Source: Sphingomonas jinjuensis
GTDB taxonomy: Bacteria > Pseudomonadota > Alphaproteobacteria > Sphingomonadales > Sphingomonadaceae
NCBI RefSeq assembly: GCF_014197105.1
Contig: NZ_JACIEV010000008.1
Coordinates: forward strand, 157,432-221,431
Direction: 5' to 3'
Length of the DNA: 64,000 nucleotides
Positions 8,099-16,186 of this stretch are shown here, piece after piece. The notes below the pieces were generated by a model. That model was given only the letters and a program-made list of their open reading frames with translations. It had not been told where the DNA came from and did no database searches. Positions within the stretch are counted from its first letter, which is position 1. Every line of letters begins with the position of its first letter. A program made the position numbers and the translations under genes.

Positions 8099-9460
8099 GT
8101 GAGATATTTCGGTCGACTTCTTGCCGCCGCCGCGACGCTGGTCGCGATCCCGGCGCTCGCCCAGCAGCAGCCCGCGCCCGCCCCGGGGCAGCAGCCGGCA
8201 CCGCTCGAGGTGTCGGTCACGGGCGGCGTCTCGGAACCGATGCCGATCGCGATCCCGCCGATGCCGACGGCGGCGGTCGTCCAGACCCCGGCGGGCTCGA
8301 CCGATGCGCTCGGCCGCCAGCTGTCGGACATCGTCGCCAACGACCTCAAGGGATCGGGCCTGTTCACCCCCTTGTCGCCCGGCCGGTTGCGGGCGGTGGC
8401 CTTCCCCGAGGTGCAGGCGCCCGCCTTCGACTTTTGGGGCGGCACCGGCGCGCAGGCGCTGGTCCAGGGCTTCGTCCGCGCCAACGGCGACGGCACGCTG
8501 ACGGTCGGCTGCTATCTGTTCGACGTCTCGTCGCGCATCGAACTGACGCGGCAGGGCTTCGTCGTGCCGCCGTCCGACTGGCGCCGCGCGGGGCACAAGT
8601 GCGCCGACATGGTCTATACCCGGCTGACCGGCGAGGGGCCGTATTTCGACAGCCGTATCGTCTACGTCAGCGAGACGGGGCCGAAGGCGAAGCGGATCAA
8701 GCGGCTCGCGATCATGGACCAGGACGGCGCCAACCACCGCTTCCTGACCAACGGCCAATCGATCGTGCTGACCCCGCGCTTCGCCCCCAACCAGCAGTCG
8801 ATCGTGTACATGAGCTATGTCGGCAAGGTGCCGGCGATCTATGTCTACGACATCGGCTCGGGCCGGCAGCGGCTGGTGGCGCAGAACGTCGCGACCACCT
8901 TCGCGCCGCGCTTCTCGCCCGATGGCCGCTATATCCTGTTCTCGATGGCGACGGGCGGCAACACCGACATCTATCGCGTGTCGAGCCAGGGCGGCGCGCC
9001 GCAGCGACTGACGACATCACCCGGGATCGACACCGGCGGCAGCTATTCGCCCGACGGGTCGAAGATCGTGTTCGAAAGCGACCGCTCGGGCGGGCAGCAG
9101 CTCTATGTCATGAACGCCGATGGTTCGAACCAGCAGCGGATCAGCTTCGGCGGCGGGCGCTATGCGACGCCGGTGTGGAGTCCGCGCGGCGACCTGATCG
9201 CCTTCACCAAGCTCGGCGGCCAGTTCCGCATCGGCGTGATGAACGCCGGCGGCGGGGGGGAGAAGATCCTGACCAACGGCTGGCAGGACGAGGGGCCGAG
9301 CTGGTCGCCCAACGGCCGCGTCATCACCTTCTTCCGCTCCGGCCAGGGCGGCAGCGGCAAGGCCGATCTGTGGATGGTCGACCTGACCGGGCAGGTGGAA
9401 AACCGGATCAAGACGCCGCTCGATGGGTCCGACCCCGCTTGGGGGCCGTTGCGTCCGTAG
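8099..9460 (+). CDS. tolB: Periplasmic Tol-Pal protein TolB
   Basis: A 453-residue periplasmic protein that binds Pal and TolA. An N-terminal signal peptide (MRYFGRLLAAAATLVAIPALA) precedes the alpha/beta amino-terminal domain. The C-terminal half is a WD40-like beta-propeller with repeated FSPDGRYI, YSPDGSKIVF and WSPNGRVITF motifs. I chose the GTG at 8099 because GGAGAG (8088-8093) lies 5 nt upstream and it starts at the signal peptide. An in-frame ATG at 8075 is the alternative and would add eight residues. It lies 47 nt after tolA and 38 nt before pal. Confidence 0.95.
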   Translation: MRYFGRLLAAAATLVAIPALAQQQPAPAPGQQPAPLEVSVTGGVSEPMPIAIPPMPTAAVVQTPAGSTDALGRQLSDIVANDLKGSGLFTPLSPGRLRAVAFPEVQAPAFDFWGGTGAQALVQGFVRANGDGTLTVGCYLFDVSSRIELTRQGFVVPPSDWRRAGHKCADMVYTRLTGEGPYFDSRIVYVSETGPKAKRIKRLAIMDQDGANHRFLTNGQSIVLTPRFAPNQQSIVYMSYVGKVPAIYVYDIGSGRQRLVAQNVATTFAPRFSPDGRYILFSMATGGNTDIYRVSSQGGAPQRLTTSPGIDTGGSYSPDGSKIVFESDRSGGQQLYVMNADGSNQQRISFGGGRYATPVWSPRGDLIAFTKLGGQFRIGVMNAGGGGEKILTNGWQDEGPSWSPNGRVITFFRSGQGGSGKADLWMVDLTGQVENRIKTPLDGSDPAWGPLRP

Positions 9461-9498
9461 GACTTTTCGACACGTCACGCATTACGATGGGAGATACG

Positions 9499-10017
9499 AT
9501 GATGACGAAGTTCACCACGCTGCTCGCAGCGACCGCGCTGGTTGCGATCGCCGGTTGCGCCAAGAAGCCGCCGGCGCAGCTGCCGCCCGCACCGTCGCAG
9601 ACCGGTGACACCGGCGCGGGCACGCAGACAGGCCAGGCCAACGATCAGATGACGCCCGGCTCCGACGCCGACTTCCGCCGCTCGGTGACGTCGAACACGG
9701 TCAACTTCGGCGTCGACCAGTTCGACATCGATCCGACCGCGCGCGCGATCCTCGACAGCCAGGCGGCGTGGCTAGCCCGCTATCCCAACGTCCGCGCGAC
9801 GATCGAGGGGCATTGCGACGAGCGCGGCACGCGCGAGTACAACCTGGCGCTCGGCGACAAGCGCGCCAATTCGGCCAAGAACTATCTGGTGGCCAAGGGC
9901 ATCAGCCCGGCGCGGCTGACGACGATCAGCTACGGCAAGGAGCGCCCCGTCGCGCTCGGCAGCGATGAGTCGAGCTATGCGCAGAACCGCCGCGCAGTGA
10001 CCGTCGTCCTCAACTGA
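9499..10017 (+). CDS. pal: Peptidoglycan-associated lipoprotein Pal
   Basis: A 172-residue outer-membrane lipoprotein. The lipobox LVAIAGC puts the acylated cysteine at residue 20. A Pro/Thr-rich linker is followed by an OmpA-like peptidoglycan-binding domain with the core TIEGHCDERGTREYNLALGD and RANSAKNYL. Pal binds TolB and meso-DAP peptidoglycan and completes the trans-envelope Tol-Pal complex. ATG codons at 9499 and 9502 are both preceded by GGGAG (9489-9493); an upstream in-frame ATG at 9487 overlaps that site and is less likely. The cpoB/ybgF gene that usually follows pal is absent, and an unrelated SPFH gene comes next. Confidence 0.96.
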   Translation: MMTKFTTLLAATALVAIAGCAKKPPAQLPPAPSQTGDTGAGTQTGQANDQMTPGSDADFRRSVTSNTVNFGVDQFDIDPTARAILDSQAAWLARYPNVRATIEGHCDERGTREYNLALGDKRANSAKNYLVAKGISPARLTTISYGKERPVALGSDESSYAQNRRAVTVVLN

Positions 10018-10025
10018 TCCGGTCG

Positions 10026-10056
10026 GGCCCCGCCGTTCCCATGAAGCGGCGGGGCC
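10026..10056 (+). terminator. GC hairpin after pal
   Basis: A 10-bp perfect stem (GGCCCCGCCG at 10026-10035 with CGGCGGGGCC at 10047-10056) has an 11-nt loop and starts 9 nt after the pal stop codon. No uridine tract follows. It most likely marks the end of the tol-pal transcript. Confidence 0.5.
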
Positions 10057-10098
10057 GATCCAGCGGATTTCGCTTGGCGTCCCAAGAATCCCGATATA

Positions 10099-10114
10099 AA
10101 TGTGATATCACATT
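10099..10114. promoter_or_regulatory. Perfect 16-bp palindrome, candidate operator of the SPFH-RHH pair
   Basis: AATGTGATATCACATT is a perfect palindrome. It overlaps a TATAAA -10-like hexamer (10095-10100), with TTGGCG at 10074-10079 as a weak -35 at 15 bp spacing. A purine-rich AAAGGGGGA (10115-10123) and the ATG at 10130 follow. The half-site TGTGA resembles CRP, but the 2-bp spacing is wrong for CRP (6 bp). The downstream ribbon-helix-helix protein is the likeliest ligand. Confidence 0.6.
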
Positions 10115-10129
10115 AAAGGGGGACTCGGG

Positions 10130-11023
10130 ATGGAACAGGGTAATCTCACTCGCTCGGCGGAGCGTCGCGCGGCGACGTTCAGTGGCTATCCGGTACTGTT
10201 GATCGGGCTGGCGCTGCTGCTCGTCGGCGGATTTTGCGTGTTCAGCCTGGCCAGCGAGGCGTGGCCGCCGATCCTGGCGATCCTCCCCATCCTCTGCGCG
10301 GTGGGCGTCGTGTTCTGCGCCGCCGGTTTCTACATGCTCCAGCCGAACCAGGCCGCGGCGATCACGCTGTTCGGCAGCTACAGCGGCACCGATCGTGCGT
10401 CGGGCCTGCGCTGGGTGGTGCCGTGGATGATGCGAACCAAGGTGTCGGTCCGCGCCAACAACGTCATTTCGGAGCGGATCAAGGTCAACGACCTGCGCGG
10501 CAACCCGATCGAGATGGCGGCGCAGGTGGTGTGGCGCGTCGTCGATACCGCCCAGGCGTTGTTCGACGTCGACGATTACAAGGCGTTCGTGAACGTCCAA
10601 ATCGAGGCGGCGGTGCGGACGATCGGCTCGCGCTATCCCTATGACGACTACGAGCATCAGGAGGTGACGCTGCGCGGCAATCACGACCAGGTCGGCAGCG
10701 AACTGCGCGGCGAGCTGATCGCGCGGCTGGTGGTCGCCGGGATCAGCGTCGACGAATGCGGCTTCACTCACCTCGCTTATGCGCAGGAGATCGCCGGGGC
10801 GATGCTGCGCCGCCAGCAGGCGCAGGCGGTCGTCGCCGCGCGCACGACGCTGGTCGAGGGTGCGGTCGGCATGGTCGAGCTGGCGCTCGACCAGCTGTCG
10901 GCGAAGAACGTCGTCGAGCTGGACGACGAGCGGCGCGCGGCGATGGTGTCTAACCTGATGGTCGTGCTCTGCGGCGAGCGCGACACCCAGCCCGTCGTCA
11001 ACGCCGGCTCGCTCTACCAGTAA
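10130..11023 (+). CDS. SPFH/Band 7 domain membrane protein
   Basis: A 297-residue protein with two hydrophobic segments (about residues 20-42 and 44-68) followed by an SPFH (stomatin/prohibitin/flotillin) domain, recognisable from [20 protein letters not shown] and [24 protein letters not shown] proteins oligomerise at membranes and organise microdomains or chaperone membrane proteases. No protease gene is adjacent; the partner here is a small ribbon-helix-helix gene starting 5 nt after the stop. The start is clear: AAAGGGGGA precedes ATG 10130. The SPFH family assignment is firm. Its cellular role, and why it is paired with a DNA-binding protein, cannot be read from the sequence. Confidence 0.88.
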   Translation: MEQGNLTRSAERRAATFSGYPVLLIGLALLLVGGFCVFSLASEAWPPILAILPILCAVGVVFCAAGFYMLQPNQAAAITLFGSYSGTDRASGLRWVVPWMMRTKVSVRANNVISERIKVNDLRGNPIEMAAQVVWRVVDTAQALFDVDDYKAFVNVQIEAAVRTIGSRYPYDDYEHQEVTLRGNHDQVGSELRGELIARLVVAGISVDECGFTHLAYAQEIAGAMLRRQQAQAVVAARTTLVEGAVGMVELALDQLSAKNVVELDDERRAAMVSNLMVVLCGERDTQPVVNAGSLYQ

Positions 11024-11027
11024 GCGC

Positions 11028-11231
11028 ATGGCCGACGCTCCGACCAAGAAGGCGTTCGCGCTGCGCCTCGATCCTGCGCTCTACGCGGCGATCGAGCGCG
11101 CCGCGGCGGGCGACCTCAGGAGCATCAATGCCGAGGTCGAGTGCCTGCTGCGCGAGGCGCTGGCCCGGCGGGGCGTAAAGCTGCAGGAGCCGACCCCGCC
11201 GCGGCGGGGCAGACCGCCGAAGGAAGGCTGA
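11028..11231 (+). CDS. Arc-like ribbon-helix-helix DNA-binding protein
   Basis: A 67-residue small protein whose N-terminal half (KKAFALRLDPALYAAIERAA, then INAEVECLLREALARRG) fits the MetJ/Arc ribbon-helix-helix fold: one beta strand then two helices. The C-terminal tail is basic and Pro-rich (PPRRGRPPKEG). Such proteins bind palindromic DNA as dimers of dimers. It lies 5 nt downstream of the SPFH gene, so the two are co-transcribed behind the 10099-10114 palindrome, and autoregulation is the simplest model. No toxin-like partner is present, which argues against a classical toxin-antitoxin pair. Confidence 0.8.
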   Translation: MADAPTKKAFALRLDPALYAAIERAAAGDLRSINAEVECLLREALARRGVKLQEPTPPRRGRPPKEG

Positions 11232-11253
11232 GCTCGCCGACGGTATGAGGGGG

Positions 11254-12111
11254 TTAGCCCAGTGCCGAGTCCAGCAACTTCGCCAACCGCAGCCCGCCCT
11301 CGGTCACCTCGCGTCGCAGCACCGGCACCATCTTCTCGACCGCGGCATCGCTCATCGTCACCCGCGCCGGTTTCGTCGCGCAGGGGTCGCCGCCATAGGC
11401 CGCTGCATACGCCTGGTGTGCCGCCTGCCAGCTCTCGCGGCTCCAGTCGGTCACGGTGCCGGCCGCCAGCCGGCGCCGCTCGGCGGCGGGATAGCGGCGG
11501 ACGAGCGGCGGCGGGGTCGAGATCGCGCGCTCCGCCAGCAGGCCGTCCCAGATCGAGTGCAGGTTCATCTTCGCGGGCGCATAGATGCCGTAATCCGCCT
11601 TCGCATCGTTACCGCCGCGATCGCTCTTGTCGCCGGCATGGAGCGGCTGGTGCAGGTCGCCGACGAAATGGACGAGGAAGGCGAGCGCCATCACCCGCTC
11701 CTTCGCAGGCGCGCGCCTGTCGGCCAGGATGCCGCGCTGGCGGTCGATCTGCGCCGAGACGCAGTTGCCGTCCTTGCACGCCGACGTCAGGTCGAAGGGC
11801 TGGCAGATGCTGACGTTCTGATAGTGCCAGCTGTACGCATAGCCGAAGCGCGACTTGCCCTCGGCGTCCTTCAGCGGCTTGACGCAGTCGGGCCAGACGC
11901 TCGCCTCCTCGATCGTTTTCGCCGGGCATTCGGGCGTGTCGAGCAGTGCCTGTTGCGCCAGCAGCCGGCGGATCGCGGTGCGCGTCGCCGGCTTGACGTT
12001 GGCCATCGCAATGCTGGCGACCGTCTCGTGGCCATATTCCCAATAGGCGTTGGCGGGGGCGGCGATGGCCAGCGCGATCAGCGCGGCGAGGAACAGGCGC
12101 AAGCGACTCAT
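11254..12111 (-). CDS. S1/P1-type zinc nuclease, secreted
   Basis: A 285-residue exported phosphodiesterase of the S1/P1 nuclease family, which cleaves single-stranded DNA and RNA using three zinc ions. The signal peptide (residues 1-22) ends in ANA, directly followed by YW. Trp24 corresponds to the mature N-terminal Trp ligand of the family, with His28 in YWEYGHE. Downstream are the ligand cluster HFVGDLHQPLHAGDKSDRGG and LHSIWDG. I chose the ATG at 12111 because it begins exactly at the signal peptide; the frame extends 12 codons further upstream. It probably scavenges nucleotides and phosphate. It converges with the SPFH-RHH pair. Confidence 0.92.
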   Translation of the reverse strand: MSRLRLFLAALIALAIAAPANAYWEYGHETVASIAMANVKPATRTAIRRLLAQQALLDTPECPAKTIEEASVWPDCVKPLKDAEGKSRFGYAYSWHYQNVSICQPFDLTSACKDGNCVSAQIDRQRGILADRRAPAKERVMALAFLVHFVGDLHQPLHAGDKSDRGGNDAKADYGIYAPAKMNLHSIWDGLLAERAISTPPPLVRRYPAAERRRLAAGTVTDWSRESWQAAHQAYAAAYGGDPCATKPARVTMSDAAVEKMVPVLRREVTEGGLRLAKLLDSALG

Positions 12112-12151
12112 GCGCTCGCGCCTACTCTCGCCGGCGCGGACTTCCAATGGG

Positions 12152-13069
12152 TTAGGCGGGCTCGGCGAACAGTTCGACCTCGCACAGCCCGTCGCTGGTG
12201 GCGCGGGCGCGATGCATGCCGGGGGTGGAGAAGCGCCACTGCGGCGTGCCGTCGGCGCCGACCGCGATGATCCCGCCGGTGCCGCCGAGGGCGGTGACCT
12301 CGCCTAGGACGGCGGCGACGGCGCCCTCGAGCGGCTCACCGAGATGGCGGATGCGCGCGGCGATGGCGTGGCCGACGCCGACGCGAACGAAGAACTCCCC
12401 CGCACCGGTGCAAGACACCGCGCAGGCGCCGTCCTGCGCCCAGGTGCCCGCGCCGATCAGCGGCGAATCGCCGATCCGCCCCCAGCGCTTGCCGGTGACG
12501 CCGCCGGTCGATGTGGCGGCAGCGAGATGGCCCGCAGTATCGAGCGCAACGGCGCCGACGGTGCCGTATTTCATGTCGACGTCGAATGCGTCGCCGCCCG
12601 CGGCGCGCAGTTCGGCAAGTTGCGAAATGCGCTCGGGGGTGGCGAACCAGCCGTTGTCGATCGTCTCGACCCCGTTCGCCTCGGCAAACGCATCGGCGCC
12701 CTCGCCGGCGAGCATGACGTGCGGGCTCCGCTCCATCACCGCGCGCGCCAGTGCGATCGGATGGCGCGCACGGGTGGTGCCGGCGACCGCCCCCGCGTCG
12801 CGCGTCGCGCCGTCCATGATCGCGGCGTCGAGCTCGGCCACGCCGTCATAGCTGAGCGCGGCACCGCGGCCGGCATTGAAGTGCGGATCGTCCTCCAGCA
12901 CCTCGATCGCCGCCTGGACCGCGTCGATCGCCGCGCCGCCGTTCGCCAGGATCGCAGTGCCGGCATCGAGCGCGCGTGCGAGCGCCTCGCGGATCGCCTG
13001 CTCCTTGCCGCCGACGACCTTGGGCGTGATCCGTCCGGCGCCGCCGTGAATGACGAGGGTCCAGGTCAT
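12152..13069 (-). CDS. Isoaspartyl peptidase / plant-type L-asparaginase
   Basis: A 305-residue N-terminal nucleophile hydrolase that cleaves isoaspartyl dipeptides and L-asparagine after autoproteolysis. The alpha subunit begins with the family signature WTLVIHGGAGRI and carries HFNAGRGAALS. Self-cleavage is expected before Thr170 in DMKYGTVGAVALD, and GGVTGKRWGRIGDSPLIGAG binds substrate. The long open frame continues upstream, but that part lies inside the acyltransferase gene in another frame. The ATG at 13069 overlaps the acyltransferase stop by 4 nt (ATGA), so the two genes form a coupled pair. Confidence 0.92.
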   Translation of the reverse strand: MTWTLVIHGGAGRITPKVVGGKEQAIREALARALDAGTAILANGGAAIDAVQAAIEVLEDDPHFNAGRGAALSYDGVAELDAAIMDGATRDAGAVAGTTRARHPIALARAVMERSPHVMLAGEGADAFAEANGVETIDNGWFATPERISQLAELRAAGGDAFDVDMKYGTVGAVALDTAGHLAAATSTGGVTGKRWGRIGDSPLIGAGTWAQDGACAVSCTGAGEFFVRVGVGHAIAARIRHLGEPLEGAVAAVLGEVTALGGTGGIIAVGADGTPQWRFSTPGMHRARATSDGLCEVELFAEPA

Positions 13070-14199
13070 GCGATCTTCCTTGATGATGGTCGGCGCAGCC
13101 CGATCAGCGGGCGCAGCGGGCCGATGCGACGGCCGATGAGGTAGAAGGCGAGGCAGCCGGCGACGGTCGCGGCGACGAGGATCAGCGACTCCACCAGGAT
13201 CGACAGGCCGAGCCCCATCAGCGCGAAGGCGGTGACGACGATGATCGTCTGGTGGATCAGGTAGAAGGGGAACACCGCCTCGGTCAGCATCGGGCGGATC
13301 GCCGCGTCGCGATTCCAGTGGACCTCGGCGACGCCGATCAGCGCGATGATCGCACCCCACTGCTCCATCGCATGGGCGATGCCGTACGCCGGCGTCCAGT
13401 CGCCGATATAGGGGACCCAGCCGAGCTGAACCGTCGCCACCCAGCCGTAGCCGAAGCCGGCGAGCACGGCGGCGAGCCGGTGCCAGCGCACGATCGCCGC
13501 CATGATCGCCTCCGACCGGGCGAGGCCGAAGCCGAACAGGAAGGCGGGCAGATATTCGAGATGCGCCATCGGATCGTCGACCAGCGAATGCGTCTCCGCC
13601 GCCATCGGATACCACCAGCTGTGGATCGCGCCGTACCACAGGAAGGGGACGAGCAGCACCAGCGGTCCGGCGAAGGCGTGGTTGAAGACGTGCTGCCAGC
13701 GCAACGGCCGCAGCAGCACCACCGACAGCGCCAGCACCGCGGTGTACAGCCACAGGTAACCGACGAACCACAGGTGATTCCAGCCAGGCAGGCTAACTCC
13801 GGCAAGCGTGCGAAACGAGAACCAGTCGCGCAGCCAGAAACCGACATAGCCGCCGCGATAGCCGTGCTGCGTCACCAGCTCGACCCACGCCTGCGGCGGC
13901 ACGATCACCGCAATGCCGAAGGCGAGGGGGATCAGCAGCCGCCGCGTCCGATCGGCAATGAACGCGCCCAGCCCGTGCGCCCGGCCGAGCAAGGCGCGCG
14001 TGGCGTAGCCCGACACGACGAACAGCAGCGTCAGGCGCCACGCATTCGCGGCCAGCATCGGCAGCATCGCGGTGTTGCTGGCGACGTGCTGGGACTTGGC
14101 GTGATAGCTCCAGGGGGCGAACACCATGGCGACATGATAGAGGATCAGGATCGCGAAAGCGCCGATCCGCAACCAATCCATGCCATAATGTCGCTGCAT
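13066..14199 (-). CDS. Acyltransferase 3 family membrane protein (OpgC-like)
   Basis: A 377-residue integral membrane protein with about ten hydrophobic segments. The N-terminal MDWLRIGAFAILILYHVAMV contains the Arg11 and His22 pair typical of acyltransferase-3 (OafA/OpgC/NolL) enzymes, which O-acylate glucans, polysaccharides or antibiotics at the membrane. The substrate is unknown; no glycan cluster adjoins it. The ATG at 14199 is the natural start just before the first helix, and the frame runs much further only as a shadow of ispG. The gene is divergent from ispG, with 51 bp between starts, and ends in a 4-nt overlap with the asparaginase gene. Confidence 0.88.
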   Translation of the reverse strand: MQRHYGMDWLRIGAFAILILYHVAMVFAPWSYHAKSQHVASNTAMLPMLAANAWRLTLLFVVSGYATRALLGRAHGLGAFIADRTRRLLIPLAFGIAVIVPPQAWVELVTQHGYRGGYVGFWLRDWFSFRTLAGVSLPGWNHLWFVGYLWLYTAVLALSVVLLRPLRWQHVFNHAFAGPLVLLVPFLWYGAIHSWWYPMAAETHSLVDDPMAHLEYLPAFLFGFGLARSEAIMAAIVRWHRLAAVLAGFGYGWVATVQLGWVPYIGDWTPAYGIAHAMEQWGAIIALIGVAEVHWNRDAAIRPMLTEAVFPFYLIHQTIIVVTAFALMGLGLSILVESLILVAATVAGCLAFYLIGRRIGPLRPLIGLRRPSSRKIA

Positions 14200-14250
14200 C
14201 TCGATCAGCCTTGGCGGTCCTGTCTTTGAACCGCAACCGCCAAGCTGTAT

Positions 14251-15384
14251 ATGGGGGCCATGTCCATCAGACCGTGGCGCGATATCGTGCGCCGTCCGAG
14301 CCGCCAGATCATGGTCGGCAACGTTCCCGTCGGCGGCGATGCCCCCGTCACCGTGCAGACGATGACGAACACGCCGACCAGCGATCCGCGCGCGACGATC
14401 GACCAGATCCGCCGCTGTGAGGAGGCGGGCGCCGACATCATCCGCGTATCCTGCCCCGACGTCGAATCGACGGCGGCGCTGAAGCAGATCGTCCGTGCGT
14501 CGCGCGTGCCGATCGTCGCGGACATCCATTTCCACTACAAGCGCGCGCTCGAGGCGGCGGATGCGGGCGCGGCGTGCCTGCGCATCAATCCCGGCAACAT
14601 CGGCTCGGCCGAACGCGTGAACGAGGTCGTCAACGCCGCCAAGGCGAACGGATGCGCGATCCGCATCGGCGTCAACGCGGGTAGCCTGGAGAAGGACCTG
14701 CTCGAAAAATATGGCGAGCCCTGCCCCGAGGCGCTGGTCGAAAGCGCGCTCGATCACATCAAGCTGCTGCAGGATCGCGACTTCCACGAATTCAAGGTCG
14801 CGGTGAAGGCGTCCGACGTCTTCCTGGCGGTCGCGGCGTATCAGCAGCTCGCCGAAGCGGTCGACTGCCCGCTCCATCTCGGCATTACCGAGGCGGGCGG
14901 TTTCGTCGGCGGCACCGTGAAGTCGGCGATCGGCATCGGCAACCTCCTGTGGTTCGGCATCGGCGACACGCTGCGCGTCTCGCTGTCGGCCGAGCCCGAG
15001 GAGGAAGTGCGCGTCGGCTTCGAGATCCTGAAGGCGCTCGGCATCCGCAACCGCGGCGTTCGCGTCGTATCGTGCCCGTCGTGCGCGCGCCAGGGCTTCG
15101 ACGTGATCCGCACCGTCCAGGCGCTGGAAGAGCGGCTGACCCACATCCGCACGCCGATGAGCCTGTCGGTGCTCGGCTGCGTCGTCAACGGCCCCGGCGA
15201 AGCGCGCGAGACCGACATCGGCATCACCGGCGGCGGCAACGGCAAGCACATGGTCTATCTGTCGGGCGTGACCGACCACCACGTCCAGGACGCGGACATG
15301 ATCGACCACATCATCCGCCTGGTCGAGGCCAAGGCCGCCGAGATCGAAGCGGCGAACGAACAGCCGGCCGTCGCGGCGGAGTAG
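14251..15384 (+). CDS. ispG: 4-hydroxy-3-methylbut-2-enyl diphosphate synthase IspG
   Basis: A 377-residue iron-sulfur enzyme of the non-mevalonate isoprenoid pathway that converts MEcPP to HMBPP. The N-terminal TIM-barrel carries [11 protein letters not shown] and [11 protein letters not shown]. The C-terminal [4Fe-4S] domain has the three cysteine ligands Cys275 and Cys278 (CPSC) and Cys310, with the fourth ligand Glu317 in CVVNGPGE. The length matches bacterial IspG without the plant-type insert. The ATG at 14260 is an alternative start, three codons in. It is divergently transcribed from the acyltransferase. A palindromic repeat follows the stop. Confidence 0.97.
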   Translation: MGAMSIRPWRDIVRRPSRQIMVGNVPVGGDAPVTVQTMTNTPTSDPRATIDQIRRCEEAGADIIRVSCPDVESTAALKQIVRASRVPIVADIHFHYKRALEAADAGAACLRINPGNIGSAERVNEVVNAAKANGCAIRIGVNAGSLEKDLLEKYGEPCPEALVESALDHIKLLQDRDFHEFKVAVKASDVFLAVAAYQQLAEAVDCPLHLGITEAGGFVGGTVKSAIGIGNLLWFGIGDTLRVSLSAEPEEEVRVGFEILKALGIRNRGVRVVSCPSCARQGFDVIRTVQALEERLTHIRTPMSLSVLGCVVNGPGEARETDIGITGGGNGKHMVYLSGVTDHHVQDADMIDHIIRLVEAKAAEIEAANEQPAVAAE

Positions 15385-15393
15385 CGGTGTTCA

Positions 15394-15516
15394 ATCCTCC
15401 CCCGACAGGGGGAGGTGTCAGCGAAGCTGACGGAGAGGGCGGTAAGCGACCAGGTCCAGACGGGCTTCCGCCCCCTCCGTCGCCTGCGGCGCCACCTCCC
15501 CCTGGCGGGGGAGGAT
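15394..15516. repeat. Palindromic repeat element downstream of ispG
   Basis: A 123-bp inverted repeat. The outer arms are ATCCTCCCCCGACAGGGGGA (15394-15413) and CCTCCCCCTGGCGGGGGAGG (15496-15515). Inner complementary segments are GACGGAGAGGGCGGTAAGC and GGGCTTCCGCCCCCTCCGTC. It has the same design as the copies at 43.7, 48.7 and 58.0 kb, where each end forms its own hairpin. It separates ispG from the vapBC-like operon. Confidence 0.75.
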
Positions 15517-15530
15517 CGGTAGGACCTGTT

Positions 15531-15547
15531 GGCACCTGTCAGGTACC
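15531..15547. promoter_or_regulatory. Imperfect palindrome upstream of the VapBC-like pair
   Basis: GGCACCTG-T-CAGGTACC (one mismatch between arms) lies 32 bp before the antitoxin ATG. It is flanked by two direct copies of GGTAGGACC (15519-15527 and 15550-15558). This is the layout expected for an autoregulatory antitoxin operator. The assignment is by position and symmetry only. Confidence 0.45.
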
Positions 15548-15578
15548 GTGGTAGGACCCGGGTAGTGGAGGTGGCCTC

Positions 15579-15809
15579 ATGACCTATCATGCCAAGGTGA
15601 TCGCCGGCGGCAAGATCGTTATCCCCGCCGACTTGCGCCGCGAATTCGGGATAAAGGACGGCGACTCGGTCGTGCTGGAAGGCGGCAAGGACGGTATCCG
15701 CCTTCGTCGTGAAGATGCCGATGCCGCGTTGCAGCGGGTACGCGACGCGTTCGACGGGTACAGCGTCGACCAGTTTCTGCGCGAACGGCGCGCGGATTGG
15801 GGGGAATGA
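15579..15809 (+). CDS. AbrB/MazE-type antitoxin of a VapBC-like pair
   Basis: A 76-residue protein with an N-terminal SpoVT/AbrB swapped-hairpin DNA-binding domain (HAKVIAGGKIVIPADLRREF, then GIKDGDSVVLEGG) and a C-terminal tail (DGYSVDQFLRERRADWGE) that would bind and neutralise the toxin. The ATG at 15579 follows GGAGGTGG. Its stop overlaps the PIN toxin start by 4 nt (ATGA), the usual antitoxin-toxin order. It is expected to autoregulate, probably via the palindrome at 15531-15547. Confidence 0.85.
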   Translation: MTYHAKVIAGGKIVIPADLRREFGIKDGDSVVLEGGKDGIRLRREDADAALQRVRDAFDGYSVDQFLRERRADWGE

Positions 15810-16186
15810 GGCAGGTCATCGACGCATCGGTCGTGCTTGCGTGGCTACTTGCCGAACGCGGCGGCGAGGCGATCGAGGCCGATGGTGGACCCTATTGCTT
15901 GTCCAGCGTCAACCTGGCCGAAGTTCTGACGAAGAGCGTCGATCGCGGCCTTGCCGTCGGCGAGGTGATGCGGCTGATGAAGCGCCTGCCGATCGAGCAT
16001 CACGACTATGCCCGCGACGACGCAGCCTTATCGGCCGAGCTTCGGACGGCAACGCGCGTGCATGGCCTGTCGCTCGGTGATCGTGCGTGTCTGGCGCTCG
16101 GCGAGAGGCTGCAACTGCGCGTGCTGACGGCCGATGCTGCCTGGGCGGCCTTCGACCTCGGCATCGACGTTCACCTGATCCGTTGA
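15806..16186 (+). CDS. PIN-domain (VapC-like) ribonuclease toxin
   Basis: A 126-residue PIN-domain endoribonuclease. The acidic metal-binding residues expected of VapC toxins are present: Asp in VIDASVVLAWLL, Glu in SSVNLAEVLTKS, and the aspartates in LSLGDRACLALG and VLTADAAWAAF. VapC toxins cut tRNA or rRNA and arrest translation when free of antitoxin. I chose the ATG at 15806 because it overlaps the antitoxin stop; a TTG at 15797 is unlikely. Its stop overlaps the TTG start of the next gene, so the pair is physically chained to a transporter gene. Confidence 0.87.
   Translation: MRQVIDASVVLAWLLAERGGEAIEADGGPYCLSSVNLAEVLTKSVDRGLAVGEVMRLMKRLPIEHHDYARDDAALSAELRTATRVHGLSLGDRACLALGERLQLRVLTADAAWAAFDLGIDVHLIR

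Noticed and set aside
10099..10114. CRP/FNR site at the SPFH promoter
   Set aside because: The TGTGA/TCACA half-sites are only 2 bp apart, whereas CRP requires 6 bp, so a different regulator is more likely.
14200..15309. Upstream extension of the acyltransferase open frame
   Set aside because: It runs through ispG on the opposite strand and has shadow composition. The acyltransferase N-terminus with its R11/H22 pair begins at 14199.
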